A DNA stretch of 23,362 bases from Myxococcota bacterium. GTDB lineage: Bacteria; Myxococcota_C; UBA6777. The DNA lies in NCBI GenBank assembly GCA_023150835.1, contig JAKLKB010000111.1, forward strand, positions 1-23,362, written 5' to 3'. A program made the translations under genes and the position numbers. Below the pieces are notes generated by a model. The model was given only the letters and a program-made list of their open reading frames with translations, was not told the DNA's origin and searched no databases. Of this stretch, positions 8,249-16,622 are shown one piece after another; the stretch's first letter is position 1, and each line of letters starts with the position of its first letter.

Positions 8249-10837
8249 ATGCAACGTTTGGTGGTTCTATCCTCGGAGACAGAGCGCTATCCGCTGCTTG
8301 CGGGTTGGTTGGGGACGTCATTTGCGTTGGAGCAAGTCGCCGATATCGCGCAAGCGCGGACGTTGCTTCGGCAAGACCCACCGATGATCTGGTTAATTTT
8401 CGTGGAAGATGCGTTGGTCGGGCTGGATGCCTTTTGGCATGAACTGCGTTACGCTGCGGAGCGTGCGCCTCATTTGCGGCTGTTCGTGTTGGCAGGACGC
8501 AAGCCGAGTTGGTGGCCTCATGTCGAAGAAGCTGGTGAGGAGATCTTGCCCGCAGTTCCGACCAGTTCGACCGTATTGCGTAACGCACTCAAAGAACTTT
8601 TGTATCGAGGGCCATCCTCGTCTTTACAAACAAGCGACGCCATCGAAGAAGACGGTCGCATAGGAGACACAATGCAACGTTTTATTGGGCGACGGATGGG
8701 GTCGGCGCTGATCGAAGAGGAGATCGGTCGCGGTGCAATGGGAGCGGTATTTGCGGCGCGCCAAGTCGCGTTAGAGAGAAAAGTGGCGGTCAAAGTGATG
8801 TTGCCTGCGTTGATGGGTGACGACATGGCAGCGCAGCGTTTTCGGCGAGAAGCCTTGGCGATCGCAAGGCTAAAAGACAACCACATCGTGCAAGTGTTCG
8901 AGGCTGGTTTTGCGGAAGATGGCGTTTTTTACATCGTGATGGAGTATCTGGAAGGCGGTACGATCGAGGATCTGCTAGAGCAACAAGGCCCACGACCGAT
9001 CGCAGAAGCGGTTCGGCTGGTCAAGCAGGTTTGCAAGGGGCTTTGCACAGCGCATGATGCGGGCCTGACGCATCGCGATATCAAGCCGTCGAACTTGATG
9101 ATCAGCCCTGAAGGTCGGCTCACGATCACGGACTTTGGTTTGGTGCGAGATACGAGTCAGATCCGTCAAACCAAGACCAACGCGATCTTGGGGACACCTG
9201 CGTATCTTGCGCCAGAACAAGCATCAAGCAGCGAACCCGATCCACGGACCGATATCTATTCGTTGGGGATCGTTTTGTACGAGTTATTGACAGGGGAGCT
9301 ACCGTTTATTTCGGACAATCTGGTTGAAGTGTTGGTGATGCACTTGCGTGAACCCTTGCCCGATCCGCGTCGATCGCGTCCCGAGATCCCTGAGGCCCTT
9401 GTGCGGATCTTGCAGAGGATGACCGAAAAGAATCCGAATCATCGTTACAAAGACAGTCATGCGCTGTTGGCGGCCTTGGAAGACTTGGAGCGCAATGGTC
9501 TTTCGGTGGCTACGGCTTTTCCGTTGGCTGCGGCTCCGCGCACGCCTTCCCCTGTGGGGATGGGCCTCTCAGGGACTGTGAGCGCCGCGCCTTCGCCATC
9601 GTTGTGGGCGCAAGCTGCGCCGTTGGTGTCGGGGGCGGCGTCACAGACCGGTACGGCTCCGATGGGTGGGATGAATACAACAAACAGCGGTTTGTTTGCG
9701 TCGCCGACGGTGGGACGGCCAACACCACCGCCGTTGGAAAGCGGACTGCAACAGACGCTTCAACAGCTCAAACTGATGGGGATGCCTGAGATCGATCTTG
9801 AACAGCCCGAAGGATGGGGGATCTTTGGTGCAGAAGGGCAAGTGATGCAGCAAGTGGGAGCGTTGTTGGAGCCTTGGCGTGGTTTGGGTCAGAGTATTTT
9901 TCGGCACGCATCGACGGTGGCTGCGCATGGTTTGGGGGCTTGGTGGATGGCCTCGATGCAGCGGCTTGGACAACGATTGTTGTTGATGCCGCGCCCCGAA
10001 GGGTGGGGCGGAGTGTTGTTGCGTCGTGAAGCGGGTTGGGGTTCGGCATCACAAAGCAACAGCGCGATGCTCAGCCAAAGTATGATGCTTGATCCTGCGG
10101 GGGTTTTGTTGCATCTCGATGCTGTGGATACCGTCCTTGTTTTCGATGGTTCGGGGACTCCGCTGCAACAGCGATCTCGGCGCCCACAAGTGGTTGCACC
10201 GCTTCAGCAACTGCTGCATCCGTTGATCTTGGGTGTGGCGTCTTGGCCGTCGGAATGTAAAGAGTTGGAGTTGTGGTTTGAGCAAAGTCGGATCTTTGTG
10301 TGGCGGATGCGTGGGGAGATCTGGCTGTTGTTGGGAGGGGTGCATCTTGCACGAGCGGGTATTTTGGGCATCCAACAGCAGATGATGCAGCACTTTGACA
10401 GCAGCGCAAGCGGTAGCCAGTCGGCATCGTTGTGGGCGCAGCCATCGCTGCAACCATCAACACACCTTCAACTGGCGCAGAGTGGCTCGATCTCGCAAAG
10501 TGGGGCGTTTGCACCAAGCGGGGCGGTTTCACAAGCTGTTCCTGTACATTCGGGGGCTTGGGGGGATTTGAGCTTTCAGTCCTTGGAGCCGGTGGCCAAT
10601 CCGCTGTCGCAACAAGTGGTTGAAGGGGTACAACAAGCCTTTGCGCGTTATATCGGTCCGATGGCGAAGGTGGCGCTTCAAAAAACGGCTCAAAAGCTAG
10701 GTCATTCGAGAAAAGACTTTCCTTCGAGTAAAGCGCTTCGACTCCTCGATAGCTTGGCAAACCAGTTGAGCGAAGATAAGCGGGCAGCCTTTCTCAAAGA
10801 GGCTCGTGCGCTTTTGCCACCCGAAGCGCTGCGTTAA
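8249..10837 (+). CDS. Ser/Thr protein kinase with receiver-like N-terminus and C-terminal sensory region
   Basis: A Hanks-type kinase of 862 residues with no membrane segment, so probably cytosolic. Residues 1-120 look like a degenerate response-regulator receiver. By my alignment the phospho-acceptor place is E53 rather than Asp, so it would not be phosphorylated. The kinase domain spans about 150-425: GRGAMGAVFA loop (160-169), K182, E201, HRDIKPSN with D277, DFG 295-297, APE 321-323, so all catalytic residues are present. A Ser/Pro/Gly/Gln-rich linker follows. Two stretches at about 525-590 and 615-715 look like roadblock/LC7-type alpha-beta modules. The last about 85 residues (ARYIGPMAKVALQKTAQ) resemble the helical domain found at the C-terminus of some cyanobacterial and myxobacterial signalling proteins (DUF8082-like). 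AAAGGTG seven bases before the ATG supports the start. The target is unknown; the accessory-domain names are tentative. Confidence 0.9.
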   Translation: MQRLVVLSSETERYPLLAGWLGTSFALEQVADIAQARTLLRQDPPMIWLIFVEDALVGLDAFWHELRYAAERAPHLRLFVLAGRKPSWWPHVEEAGEEILPAVPTSSTVLRNALKELLYRGPSSSLQTSDAIEEDGRIGDTMQRFIGRRMGSALIEEEIGRGAMGAVFAARQVALERKVAVKVMLPALMGDDMAAQRFRREALAIARLKDNHIVQVFEAGFAEDGVFYIVMEYLEGGTIEDLLEQQGPRPIAEAVRLVKQVCKGLCTAHDAGLTHRDIKPSNLMISPEGRLTITDFGLVRDTSQIRQTKTNAILGTPAYLAPEQASSSEPDPRTDIYSLGIVLYELLTGELPFISDNLVEVLVMHLREPLPDPRRSRPEIPEALVRILQRMTEKNPNHRYKDSHALLAALEDLERNGLSVATAFPLAAAPRTPSPVGMGLSGTVSAAPSPSLWAQAAPLVSGAASQTGTAPMGGMNTTNSGLFASPTVGRPTPPPLESGLQQTLQQLKLMGMPEIDLEQPEGWGIFGAEGQVMQQVGALLEPWRGLGQSIFRHASTVAAHGLGAWWMASMQRLGQRLLLMPRPEGWGGVLLRREAGWGSASQSNSAMLSQSMMLDPAGVLLHLDAVDTVLVFDGSGTPLQQRSRRPQVVAPLQQLLHPLILGVASWPSECKELELWFEQSRIFVWRMRGEIWLLLGGVHLARAGILGIQQQMMQHFDSSASGSQSASLWAQPSLQPSTHLQLAQSGSISQSGAFAPSGAVSQAVPVHSGAWGDLSFQSLEPVANPLSQQVVEGVQQAFARYIGPMAKVALQKTAQKLGHSRKDFPSSKALRLLDSLANQLSEDKRAAFLKEARALLPPEALR

Positions 10838-11035
10838 GGTTGTGCGGAGATCGAAGGCGAGGATGTGCTTGTTTTGTGGGGGCCGTTGTGTTAAGGGGGT
10901 GACCGCGTTACGCACCGTTTTGGGGCGGTATCGTCTGAGTCGATAAAGTCCTTGCGTCCCGTTGGGGATGGGTGGACGGTGCGAGACGACGGCGTCGATG
11001 CCGAGACCTAGGTTGGCTTTTTGGGAGCAGAGAAG
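10838..11035. other. 198-bp gap between kinase and folE
   Basis: No gene, clear terminator or strong promoter is visible. The gap is long enough for folE to have its own promoter. Confidence 0.4.
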
Positions 11036-11800
11036 ATGTTGAAGATACAAAGAAAACAACCGCCAAGCCTCGATCCGTTTTTACCCGAAGGGGCGGAAAC
11101 GCCGATTCGGGAGGAAGCGTTGAGTGTGCCGACGGAGGTAAAGGTTGAGCGGATAGCGGATCTTTTTGGGCAGATCATGGAAACCCTTGGTCTGGATCTG
11201 CACGATGACAGCTTGCGGGAAACTCCGCAGCGGTTTGCAAAGATGTATGTCCAAGAGATCTTTCGCGGCTTGGATCCACAACAACGCCCACGCATCGCGA
11301 CTTTTGAGAACCGTTATCAGTACAAACAGATGCTCGTGGAGCGTGATATCCGTTTGCATTCGTGTTGCGAACATCATTTCCTGCCGATCTTGGGGCGTGC
11401 GCATGTGGCGTATATCCCCGATCGCCATGTTGTCGGTCTTTCGAAGTTGAATCGCGTGGTTGATTATTACGCCCGTCGCCCACAAGTCCAAGAGCGTCTA
11501 ACGCAGCAGATCGCGGCAGCTTTGCAACAAGATCTGGAAACGCCCGATGTTGCGGTATGGATCGAGGCGAGTCATTTGTGTGTGGCGATGCGGGGGATAC
11601 AAGATGAAGCGAGTGTGACGGTGACATCGGCCTACGAAGGGCGTTTTCGAGAGCCAACGATCCAGTTACAATTTCTTGCGGCGATCGGGAAGGTCGGGAG
11701 TGAGGCGGCTGCGCAAACAGGGCCGTTGGCATTGTTGATCCAAAAGGGCAAGTCTTCTGCTTTGGACGATGAAGGCGAATCTTCCGATGCGTTGGACTGA
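11036..11800 (+). CDS. folE: GTP cyclohydrolase I
   Basis: This enzyme converts GTP to 7,8-dihydroneopterin triphosphate, the first step of tetrahydrofolate and related pterin synthesis; it acts as a cytosolic decamer with zinc. The zinc ligands are visible: C111 and H114 in CCEHHFLPILG, and C182 in SHLCVAMRGIQ. The catalytic His corresponds to H113. The GLSKLNRVVDYYARRPQVQE segment (134-153) is also typical. It has 254 residues against about 222 in E. coli, through about 30 extra at the N-terminus and a Ser/Asp-rich C-terminal tail. The ATG at 11036 is preferred over an in-frame TTG at 11021 because GGGAG lies eight bases before the ATG. The reading frame of the next gene overlaps its 3' end, implying co-transcription. 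Confidence 0.96.
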   Translation: MLKIQRKQPPSLDPFLPEGAETPIREEALSVPTEVKVERIADLFGQIMETLGLDLHDDSLRETPQRFAKMYVQEIFRGLDPQQRPRIATFENRYQYKQMLVERDIRLHSCCEHHFLPILGRAHVAYIPDRHVVGLSKLNRVVDYYARRPQVQERLTQQIAAALQQDLETPDVAVWIEASHLCVAMRGIQDEASVTVTSAYEGRFREPTIQLQFLAAIGKVGSEAAAQTGPLALLIQKGKSSALDDEGESSDALD

Positions 11801-13160
11801 TCCGCCAAGCGATCACGATCATTTGTTGGTGCTGTGGTGGTGTCCATTTCTGTTGTTTTCGGGCTTGTGGGGGCAATGGGGGCCGAGTGGTGGTTGGGAT
11901 GCGTTGTGGTTGGCGTGGGGTCAGATGGGCGGAGGAGTCTGGTTGTTGTTGGCGGTGCATTCGTGGTTGGGGGGAGAAGGGGGGCGGGCGCGTTGTTTTT
12001 TGCGCGGGGCGACGACAAAAGCCCAGCAGACGGGGATGATGTGCCTTGATGGATTGGGTGGTGGCGCGTTGTGTTTGGCGTACGTTGGAGGGTACGATTG
12101 GGCGGCGCTTGCGTTGGGTGTTGCGGTGGTGTCGCGGATCTTTTGGGTGCGAAAACAGCGGGTGTGGTTAGAGCAAGAGGGCGTCTGGTTGGGTGGTTTT
12201 CCTTTGCAACGGATGCGGTTTGTGCATCTTCGGCACGTGTGGAGGGAGGGCGGATGTGTTCGGCTGCGCGATGAGCGTGGTCGTGGTGTGGACATCGAAG
12301 CAGCGGATGCGCAAGAGGCCGAACGATGGGAAAAAGCGATCTTGGAGGCTCAACAGGCTGGGTTGGCGGGGATGGAAGAAGGTTTTGTTGCGCAGCGGCG
12401 GGGCGAGGGCGGGTGGGAGGTGAAGTTCGGCAGCGGAGAAGCCTTGTTTGTGTCGTCGGGATGGTCGTTGGATGCGATGCAAGGGCAGGGTGAGAGCCTT
12501 CGATCGAAGCGGTGGCGGGTGGTCTTGGGAGGGGTGCTGTGTGGTGTGTGGTGCGCGATCTGGTGGTTGGGGCTTGCGAAGGCGGGGGGGATGGCGTCGT
12601 CGTGGGGGCGTGGAACGTTGCATTTTCTTCTTGGTTTGGGGGGCATTGTTTTGGTGTGTTGTCAGTCGGGGGAGGCGTGGGTTCCAAAGGGAGCGACGCT
12701 TCGATGGTTCGGGCCGATGGGCGCGTTGCGTTGTTATCGAGGGATCGTGCGAATAAGTCTTATTGGGTTGGGGGTGTGGTTGTTGTGGGATCTGATGCGA
12801 TTTGCGGTGTGGGGAAGCGCGTTGCATTGGACTTCGTGGTGGATCTTGGTATCGAGTGTGTTGATCGTGGCGTTGGATCCGTCGGGTGCGATGGCTTGGA
12901 TGGTGCGCGTGAAGGGAGAGCCGTGGATGCGGCGTGTGGGTTGGCGGGAACGGATGCCGATCGAGAGATGGGAGTCTGTGGCGTGGTGTCGAGGTGTTTT
13001 GTTTTGGAAAGAGGGCGGTATCGAGCGATGCGCGGTTTTACCGTGTCGTGTCGATGCGAAAGCAGCGGCGATGTGGCTGTTTGGGGAGATCGAGGAAACG
13101 CCCGACGAAGCCGACTCAACGGCGCTTGAGGTAGCGGTCCGTGAGGACGAGCGAACATAG
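11787..13160 (+). CDS. Polytopic membrane protein of unknown function overlapping folE
   Basis: I do not recognise this protein. It has about 457 residues, is very rich in Trp, Gly and Leu, and shows two similar halves. Each half has hydrophobic segments (first half about 13-30, 38-60, 84-118; second half around WRVVLGGVLCGVWCAIWWLG, HFLLGLGGIVLVCC, and two more near GVWLLWDLMRF and WWILVSSVLIVAL) followed by a soluble stretch. The soluble part of the first half (VWLEQEGVWLGGFPLQRMRF) loosely recalls bacterial PH-type domains of YdbS/YdbT-like membrane proteins; this is weak. The ATG at 11787 is preferred because GAAGG lies 11 bases upstream; an ATG at 11769 in the same frame has nothing comparable. 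Either start lies inside folE, so translation may be coupled. A role in pterin metabolism cannot be inferred from position alone. Confidence 0.65.
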   Translation: MRWTDPPSDHDHLLVLWWCPFLLFSGLWGQWGPSGGWDALWLAWGQMGGGVWLLLAVHSWLGGEGGRARCFLRGATTKAQQTGMMCLDGLGGGALCLAYVGGYDWAALALGVAVVSRIFWVRKQRVWLEQEGVWLGGFPLQRMRFVHLRHVWREGGCVRLRDERGRGVDIEAADAQEAERWEKAILEAQQAGLAGMEEGFVAQRRGEGGWEVKFGSGEALFVSSGWSLDAMQGQGESLRSKRWRVVLGGVLCGVWCAIWWLGLAKAGGMASSWGRGTLHFLLGLGGIVLVCCQSGEAWVPKGATLRWFGPMGALRCYRGIVRISLIGLGVWLLWDLMRFAVWGSALHWTSWWILVSSVLIVALDPSGAMAWMVRVKGEPWMRRVGWRERMPIERWESVAWCRGVLFWKEGGIERCAVLPCRVDAKAAAMWLFGEIEETPDEADSTALEVAVREDERT

Positions 13161-13181
13161 GTGTCACTTGTCGCCAAAAAA

Positions 13182-13308
13182 AAAGCCGTGTTCGCGAACA
13201 TCCAAGCGACAGAGTTGTTGTCTTGAAAAACCTGCGATCTCTTCGCCGATACGAGGTCAAGGGAGCCGCGACCTTGGAAGTGGGGTATGGGGTGAAACCC
13301 CATCACAT
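13182..13308 (+). repeat. Dispersed repeat element, copy 2 of 4
   Basis: The copy starts about 25 bases after the membrane-protein stop. Landmarks are CCGTGTTCGCGAAC, CAAGCGACAGAG, TTGAAAAACCTGCGATCTC, TTCGCCGATACGAGG. The first hairpin, 13258-13276, has arms CAAGG and CCTTG. The second, 13287-13303, has perfect 7-bp arms ATGGGGT and ACCCCAT around GAA. Compared with the other copies both arms of these hairpins have changed together. Confidence 0.85.
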
Positions 13309-13346
13309 AATACGAAATCCGCAGGGTGTGTGATCGTAAAACGTAG

Positions 13347-13538
13347 GGGCAGCCCCCTGTGGCTGCCCAACAATCGGGCGTCTACGCACGAATCGGCTTT
13401 ATTGAGCGCTAGTTTTTTCCATTGCTCCCCCTGTAGCTGCCCAACAATCGGGCGTCTACGCACGAATCGGCTTTATTGAGCGCTAGTTTTTTCCATTGCT
13501 CCCCCTGTGGCTGCCCAACAATCGGGCGTCTACGCACG
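13347..13538 (+). repeat. 74-bp tandem repeat, two full units and a partial third, led by a strong hairpin
   Basis: Units begin at 13353, 13427 and 13501. Each opens CCCCCTGTGGCTGCCC, followed by AACAATCGGGCGTCTACGCACG, and then a tail with TTGAGCGCTAG and TTTTTTCC that the last unit lacks. Units differ at one base (GTGGC or GTAGC). The first unit is preceded by GGGGCAG, so that GGGCAGCC (13347-13354) pairs with GGCTGCCC (13361-13368) in an 8-bp stem. Each unit also contains GCGTCTACGC, a small palindrome. A lone relative lies at 6591-6671. Confidence 0.92.
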
Positions 13539-13610
13539 ACCCTCCGATCGCACATCTTTCGGAGGTCGTATAAGTCCAACCGCGTAAGTCCTATCAACAA
13601 ATTCCAAGGA

Positions 13611-14549
13611 TCAAGGCAATTGTTCTTTGAGTTCTTTGATGCGTTTTTTGACGGAGGCATTGAGAGGGTCGAGAGTGAGGGCGAGTTGGAGCTTGCTGAT
13701 GGCGCCTTGGACGTTGCCTTTGAGGGCGTCGGCTTCGGCTTCGCGGGAGAGGACATCGACTTTTTGTTTGCGAGGGGCGACCATCTGTTCGTAATTTTTC
13801 TGAAAGGCTTCTTGTTGTTTCACGTGCCCTTGAGAGGCATGGGCGGCGAGAGGGTTGGTATAATTTCCGATCTTGGCGTCATAACTGGCGCGTTGTGCGG
13901 GGTCCATCAAGACGCGGTAGGCTTCGGTGATGTGTTGGAAGACGTCTTGGAGCAGTGCGTGGAGTTCTTGGGGGAGTTTGCGGTAGTGCTGATCGGGGTG
14001 GTATTCTTTGGAGCGCTGGCGGTAAGCATCGCGGATCTCTGAAGGGGTCGCATTTTTAGGGAGTTTGAGTAGGTTGTAATAGTCGCCTCGGCGAGCGTAA
14101 AGTTGAAGGCTTTCCAGTTGCTTTTTGAGGCTATCTTGTTCTTCGGTGGGGGGGAAAGAGCCGCGATGTATGGGCTGTTGGCCTTGGGGGACGAAAGTGT
14201 TGTCGTCGAAGGTCATGAGGTGTTCAAGTTCTTTGCGCCGTTGAGGAGTCATATCCATCAAGCGGATCTCCATACCGGGCTGACCACCGAGGAGATCGGC
14301 TTCTTCGGCGCTGATCACTTGATCGACCTCTCCCCAACTCCAGATCTCGAAGCCTTCGATGCTTTCGAGCAAAAAGACCAATTGGACGCGTGTTCCGATG
14401 GGCTTGTTGCGCGGTGATTTCACGAAGTAATTTCCGCGCCCGATTTGGCGTTCGTACTCTTCGCGGAAACGTTGCATATTGTTGAAGCGGATACGGATCG
14501 CCAGTTCGCACTGGGGTCCGGGTTGATTGGAGATCTGTGGAGCCTTCAT
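13611..14549 (-). CDS. PilZ domain - J-domain - helical repeat fusion protein
   Basis: A predicted cytosolic signalling/chaperone-linked protein of 312 residues. Residues about 14-110 match the PilZ type common in myxobacteria (GNYFVKSPRNKPIGTRVQLV, then SWGEVDQV and GQPGMEIRLMDM). The classical c-di-GMP residues (RxxxR with D/NxSxxG) are not evident, so binding is uncertain. Residues about 155-226 are a J-domain (DYYNLLKLPKNATPSEIRDAY) with an intact HPD motif at 184-186, needed to stimulate DnaK ATPase. Residues about 265-310 form one or two TPR-like helices (AEADALKGNVQGAISKLQLA). The glycine/cysteine regions of a full DnaJ are missing, so it is a specialised co-chaperone. The ATG at 14549 is preceded by GAGGA; a TTG codon immediately before it is a less likely start. 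It is transcribed away from the rhomboid gene. Confidence 0.88.
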   Translation of the reverse strand: MKAPQISNQPGPQCELAIRIRFNNMQRFREEYERQIGRGNYFVKSPRNKPIGTRVQLVFLLESIEGFEIWSWGEVDQVISAEEADLLGGQPGMEIRLMDMTPQRRKELEHLMTFDDNTFVPQGQQPIHRGSFPPTEEQDSLKKQLESLQLYARRGDYYNLLKLPKNATPSEIRDAYRQRSKEYHPDQHYRKLPQELHALLQDVFQHITEAYRVLMDPAQRASYDAKIGNYTNPLAAHASQGHVKQQEAFQKNYEQMVAPRKQKVDVLSREAEADALKGNVQGAISKLQLALTLDPLNASVKKRIKELKEQLP

Positions 14550-14994
14550 CAAATCCTCGCCTATCCGGTCGGATGCGTTGGAGGGCAGGGCATCGGTTGG
14601 TGGGGCGATGCCAAAAGAAACGGAAGTGCGCGTTCTTTGTCGGGTCTTGAGGAGTCTTCTTCACAAAATGCAAGTGTTGGTTCGTCGTGACGAGCCAACG
14701 GGCTTTTGCGACGAAAGCCGCGCAAGGCCCACCACTATACGATGCTTCGTTGGTTTTATGAAGAACCTTATGCGTGGTGATCGCAAAGAGACGACGTGAT
14801 CGCGATGTGGGTTTGGTTTGTTTTCGCTGCATCTGGTTTGTCAGAAAGGTTCCCCCTATGATACAAGCCGCGCAGGGTTTGTGTGATCCTCGCCGCGCAG
14901 GGTGAGCGTTTGCTGGATCGGTTGTCTTGCGGATGTTGGAGAGGGGTGAGAGAGCATCCTCCCAACGCTCCGCCATAGCTCTGTAGGGAGAAGA
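14550..14994. other. Divergent 445-bp gap with inverted repeats
   Basis: The gap separates the PilZ/J-domain gene (minus) from the rhomboid gene (plus). No gene is supported. Inverted repeats are 14589-14612 (GGCATCG with CGATGCC) and 14676-14699 (GTTGGTTCGTC with GACGAGCCAAC, 11 bp with one T.G). The latter is followed by GGGCTTTT and could be an operator or weak terminator. GCCGCGCAGGGT occurs twice (14867-14878, 14892-14903). No convincing sigma-70 promoter was found. Confidence 0.5.
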
Positions 14995-16602
14995 ATGTTT
15001 TCAGGTTTTTTGCGAAGCGTACAAGAAATTCCCGTGACGTTGGGCTTTTTTGTGTTGCACGTGGCGTTGTTTTTGATGATGGTCGCACAAGGCTCCGTGG
15101 ACGAAGAAATGCCTCTGTTGTTGGGGTTTTCGTATGAGACGATGCGTGACTTTGGTGCGCAGATCAACCCGTTGATTTGGAGAGGTGAGGGGATACGTCT
15201 CTTTACAGCGGGGCTTTTGCATGGGGGGTTGCTGCACCTCGTGCTCAATAACCTTGTTCTCTACAACCTCGGATCGATCTTAGAGCGGATGTTGGGGAGC
15301 TTGCGCTTTTTGATGTTGTACGTGCTGGCTCTGCTTGTCGGGAACCTTGCGACGTTGTTGTATATGCCGCCGTATGCGGTCTCGCTGGGGGCTTCGGGGG
15401 CGATCATGGGCTTGGCTGGGGCGCTTTCGGTGTTTTTGTTAATGGATCGCGAGGGCCGATTTTTGCGCACAACTCCGCGAAGTCGAAACTTTTTCTTGTT
15501 TTTGGTTGCGCTCAACCTTGTTGTGGGTGAGTTGATCAGCATCATCAACAATGCCGCGCACATCGGCGGTTTTGTTTGCGGTGTGGTGTTTGGGTTGTTC
15601 TTTTGGGGGCGTATCCCCGGGACAGGCTTTTCTCGCAGTTTCGGATCTTTTTTGATGGTCTGTTTGCTTGGATTCTTGTTTTTGGGCCTACGCATCGGGC
15701 TTACCCCTCAAGACAGCCACGCTTGGTTTCTTCATCAAGCCCTCGAAACGACGCAACGCGGTGATGTACAAAATACAGAACGCGCCTTGCTCAAAGCCCT
15801 CGAAAAGAAGCGCGACACACCCACCCTCGAAAAGATCGGCACGCTGTACCAATACACCGAACAATGGGAACGATCGCTTGCTGTATACCGCGAACTCCAC
15901 ACCAAAGCACCACAAAATATCCTTTACACAATCCACTTGATCGAAGCGATGACCAAGACGGGACGCCATACCTCCGCAGATGTCCTATTCGTGCCTCTGC
16001 GCCAACGTCTCGAAGGGATCGAAGGTAGCGAGATTGCTCTGGCAATGCTGTTGCTTGCACGCCACCAAGAACGCGACGCGTTGTTGCTGCTTGGGCGTCT
16101 TTTGGAAAAAGAACCCCGACAATCCGTCTATCACAACGCGATGGCATGGACCCTCTTGACCGCCGATGATCGGCGCTTTCGCAACCCCACGCTCGCCCTT
16201 CAACACGCCAAGATCGCCGTCCAAGAAACTCAGTCTCGCCTCGGAACTTTTCTCGATACTCTCGCAACGGCTTACTTTCAAAACCATCAGCCCCAAAAAG
16301 CCATCGACTTGATCCACCAAGCAATGCGCTGTCCAGATGCAAAAGATCCAAGCGCGCTCTTGATGATCCATCTCCACCGTCAAAAGCAAAAATTCCTCCG
16401 CTCCCTTGCTTCCGCATCTTCTGCTTCCAAACCCACGCTCAGAGCCGCGACTTCCGCTTCCAAGCCCACACTTCGCTCCGCATCTTCCGCTTCCAATCCC
16501 ACACTTCGTTCCGCATCTTCCGCTTCCAAACCCACGCTCAGAGCCGCATCTTCCGTATCTTCACCCTCTTCTGTTCCTGCTGTGCGATCTCGTCAACCGT
16601 GA
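14995..16602 (+). CDS. Rhomboid-family intramembrane serine protease with TPR-like C-terminus
   Basis: A membrane protease of 535 residues expected to cut transmembrane substrates. The rhomboid core spans about 10-230 with six or so membrane segments. HGGLLHLVLNN (76-86) gives the conserved His/Asn of segment 2, GASG (132-135) gives nucleophile S134, and NNAAHIGGFVCG (185-196) gives catalytic H189, so the Ser-His dyad is intact. Residues about 235-460 are soluble helical pairs typical of TPR repeats (TLYQYTEQWERSLAVYRELH; LATAYFQNHQPQKAIDLIHQ). The last about 75 residues are Ser/Ala-rich with four 11-residue repeats. The ATG at 14995 has AGGGAGA just upstream. TPR tails occur in other bacterial rhomboids and probably recruit partners; the substrate is unknown. 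Confidence 0.9.
   Translation: MFSGFLRSVQEIPVTLGFFVLHVALFLMMVAQGSVDEEMPLLLGFSYETMRDFGAQINPLIWRGEGIRLFTAGLLHGGLLHLVLNNLVLYNLGSILERMLGSLRFLMLYVLALLVGNLATLLYMPPYAVSLGASGAIMGLAGALSVFLLMDREGRFLRTTPRSRNFFLFLVALNLVVGELISIINNAAHIGGFVCGVVFGLFFWGRIPGTGFSRSFGSFLMVCLLGFLFLGLRIGLTPQDSHAWFLHQALETTQRGDVQNTERALLKALEKKRDTPTLEKIGTLYQYTEQWERSLAVYRELHTKAPQNILYTIHLIEAMTKTGRHTSADVLFVPLRQRLEGIEGSEIALAMLLLARHQERDALLLLGRLLEKEPRQSVYHNAMAWTLLTADDRRFRNPTLALQHAKIAVQETQSRLGTFLDTLATAYFQNHQPQKAIDLIHQAMRCPDAKDPSALLMIHLHRQKQKFLRSLASASSASKPTLRAATSASKPTLRSASSASNPTLRSASSASKPTLRAASSVSSPSSVPAVRSRQP
16414..16545 (+). repeat. Four 33-bp in-frame tandem repeats at the rhomboid C-terminus
   Basis: Units at 16414, 16447, 16480 and 16513, each encoding ASSASKPTLRA or a close variant. 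Units 1 and 4 are nearly the same, as are 2 and 3, so two rounds of duplication are likely. The resulting tail is Ser-rich and basic, and probably disordered. Confidence 0.9.
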
Positions 16603-16622
16603 TCTCTTACGCAGTTTTTTCT

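Larger units (their letters stand above)
13161..13610. other. Repeat patch between convergent genes
   Basis: No gene. In order it contains a dispersed-repeat copy (13182-13308), a strong hairpin followed by the 74-bp tandem array (13347-13538), a hairpin at 13537-13568 (arms CGACCCTCCGA and TCGGAGGTCG with one bulged base, no T-run), and the motif GCGTAAGTCCTATC at 13582-13595. A nine-A run at about 13176 precedes the first repeat. One of the hairpins may end transcription of the converging genes, but none has a terminator-type T tract. Confidence 0.6.

Noticed and set aside
11632-12687. 351-codon minus-strand reading frame rich in Pro and Thr
   Set aside because: Its low-complexity composition is what the G-rich plus-strand membrane gene gives when read in reverse.
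13353-13538. CRISPR array
   Set aside because: The whole 74-bp unit repeats, with no variable spacers, and no cas gene is near.
13353-13538. attC cassette sites served by the integrase
   Set aside because: GCCCAAC fits one core box but no GTTRRRY partner follows on the same strand in the unit, and the array lies 10 kb from the integrase with no cassette genes.
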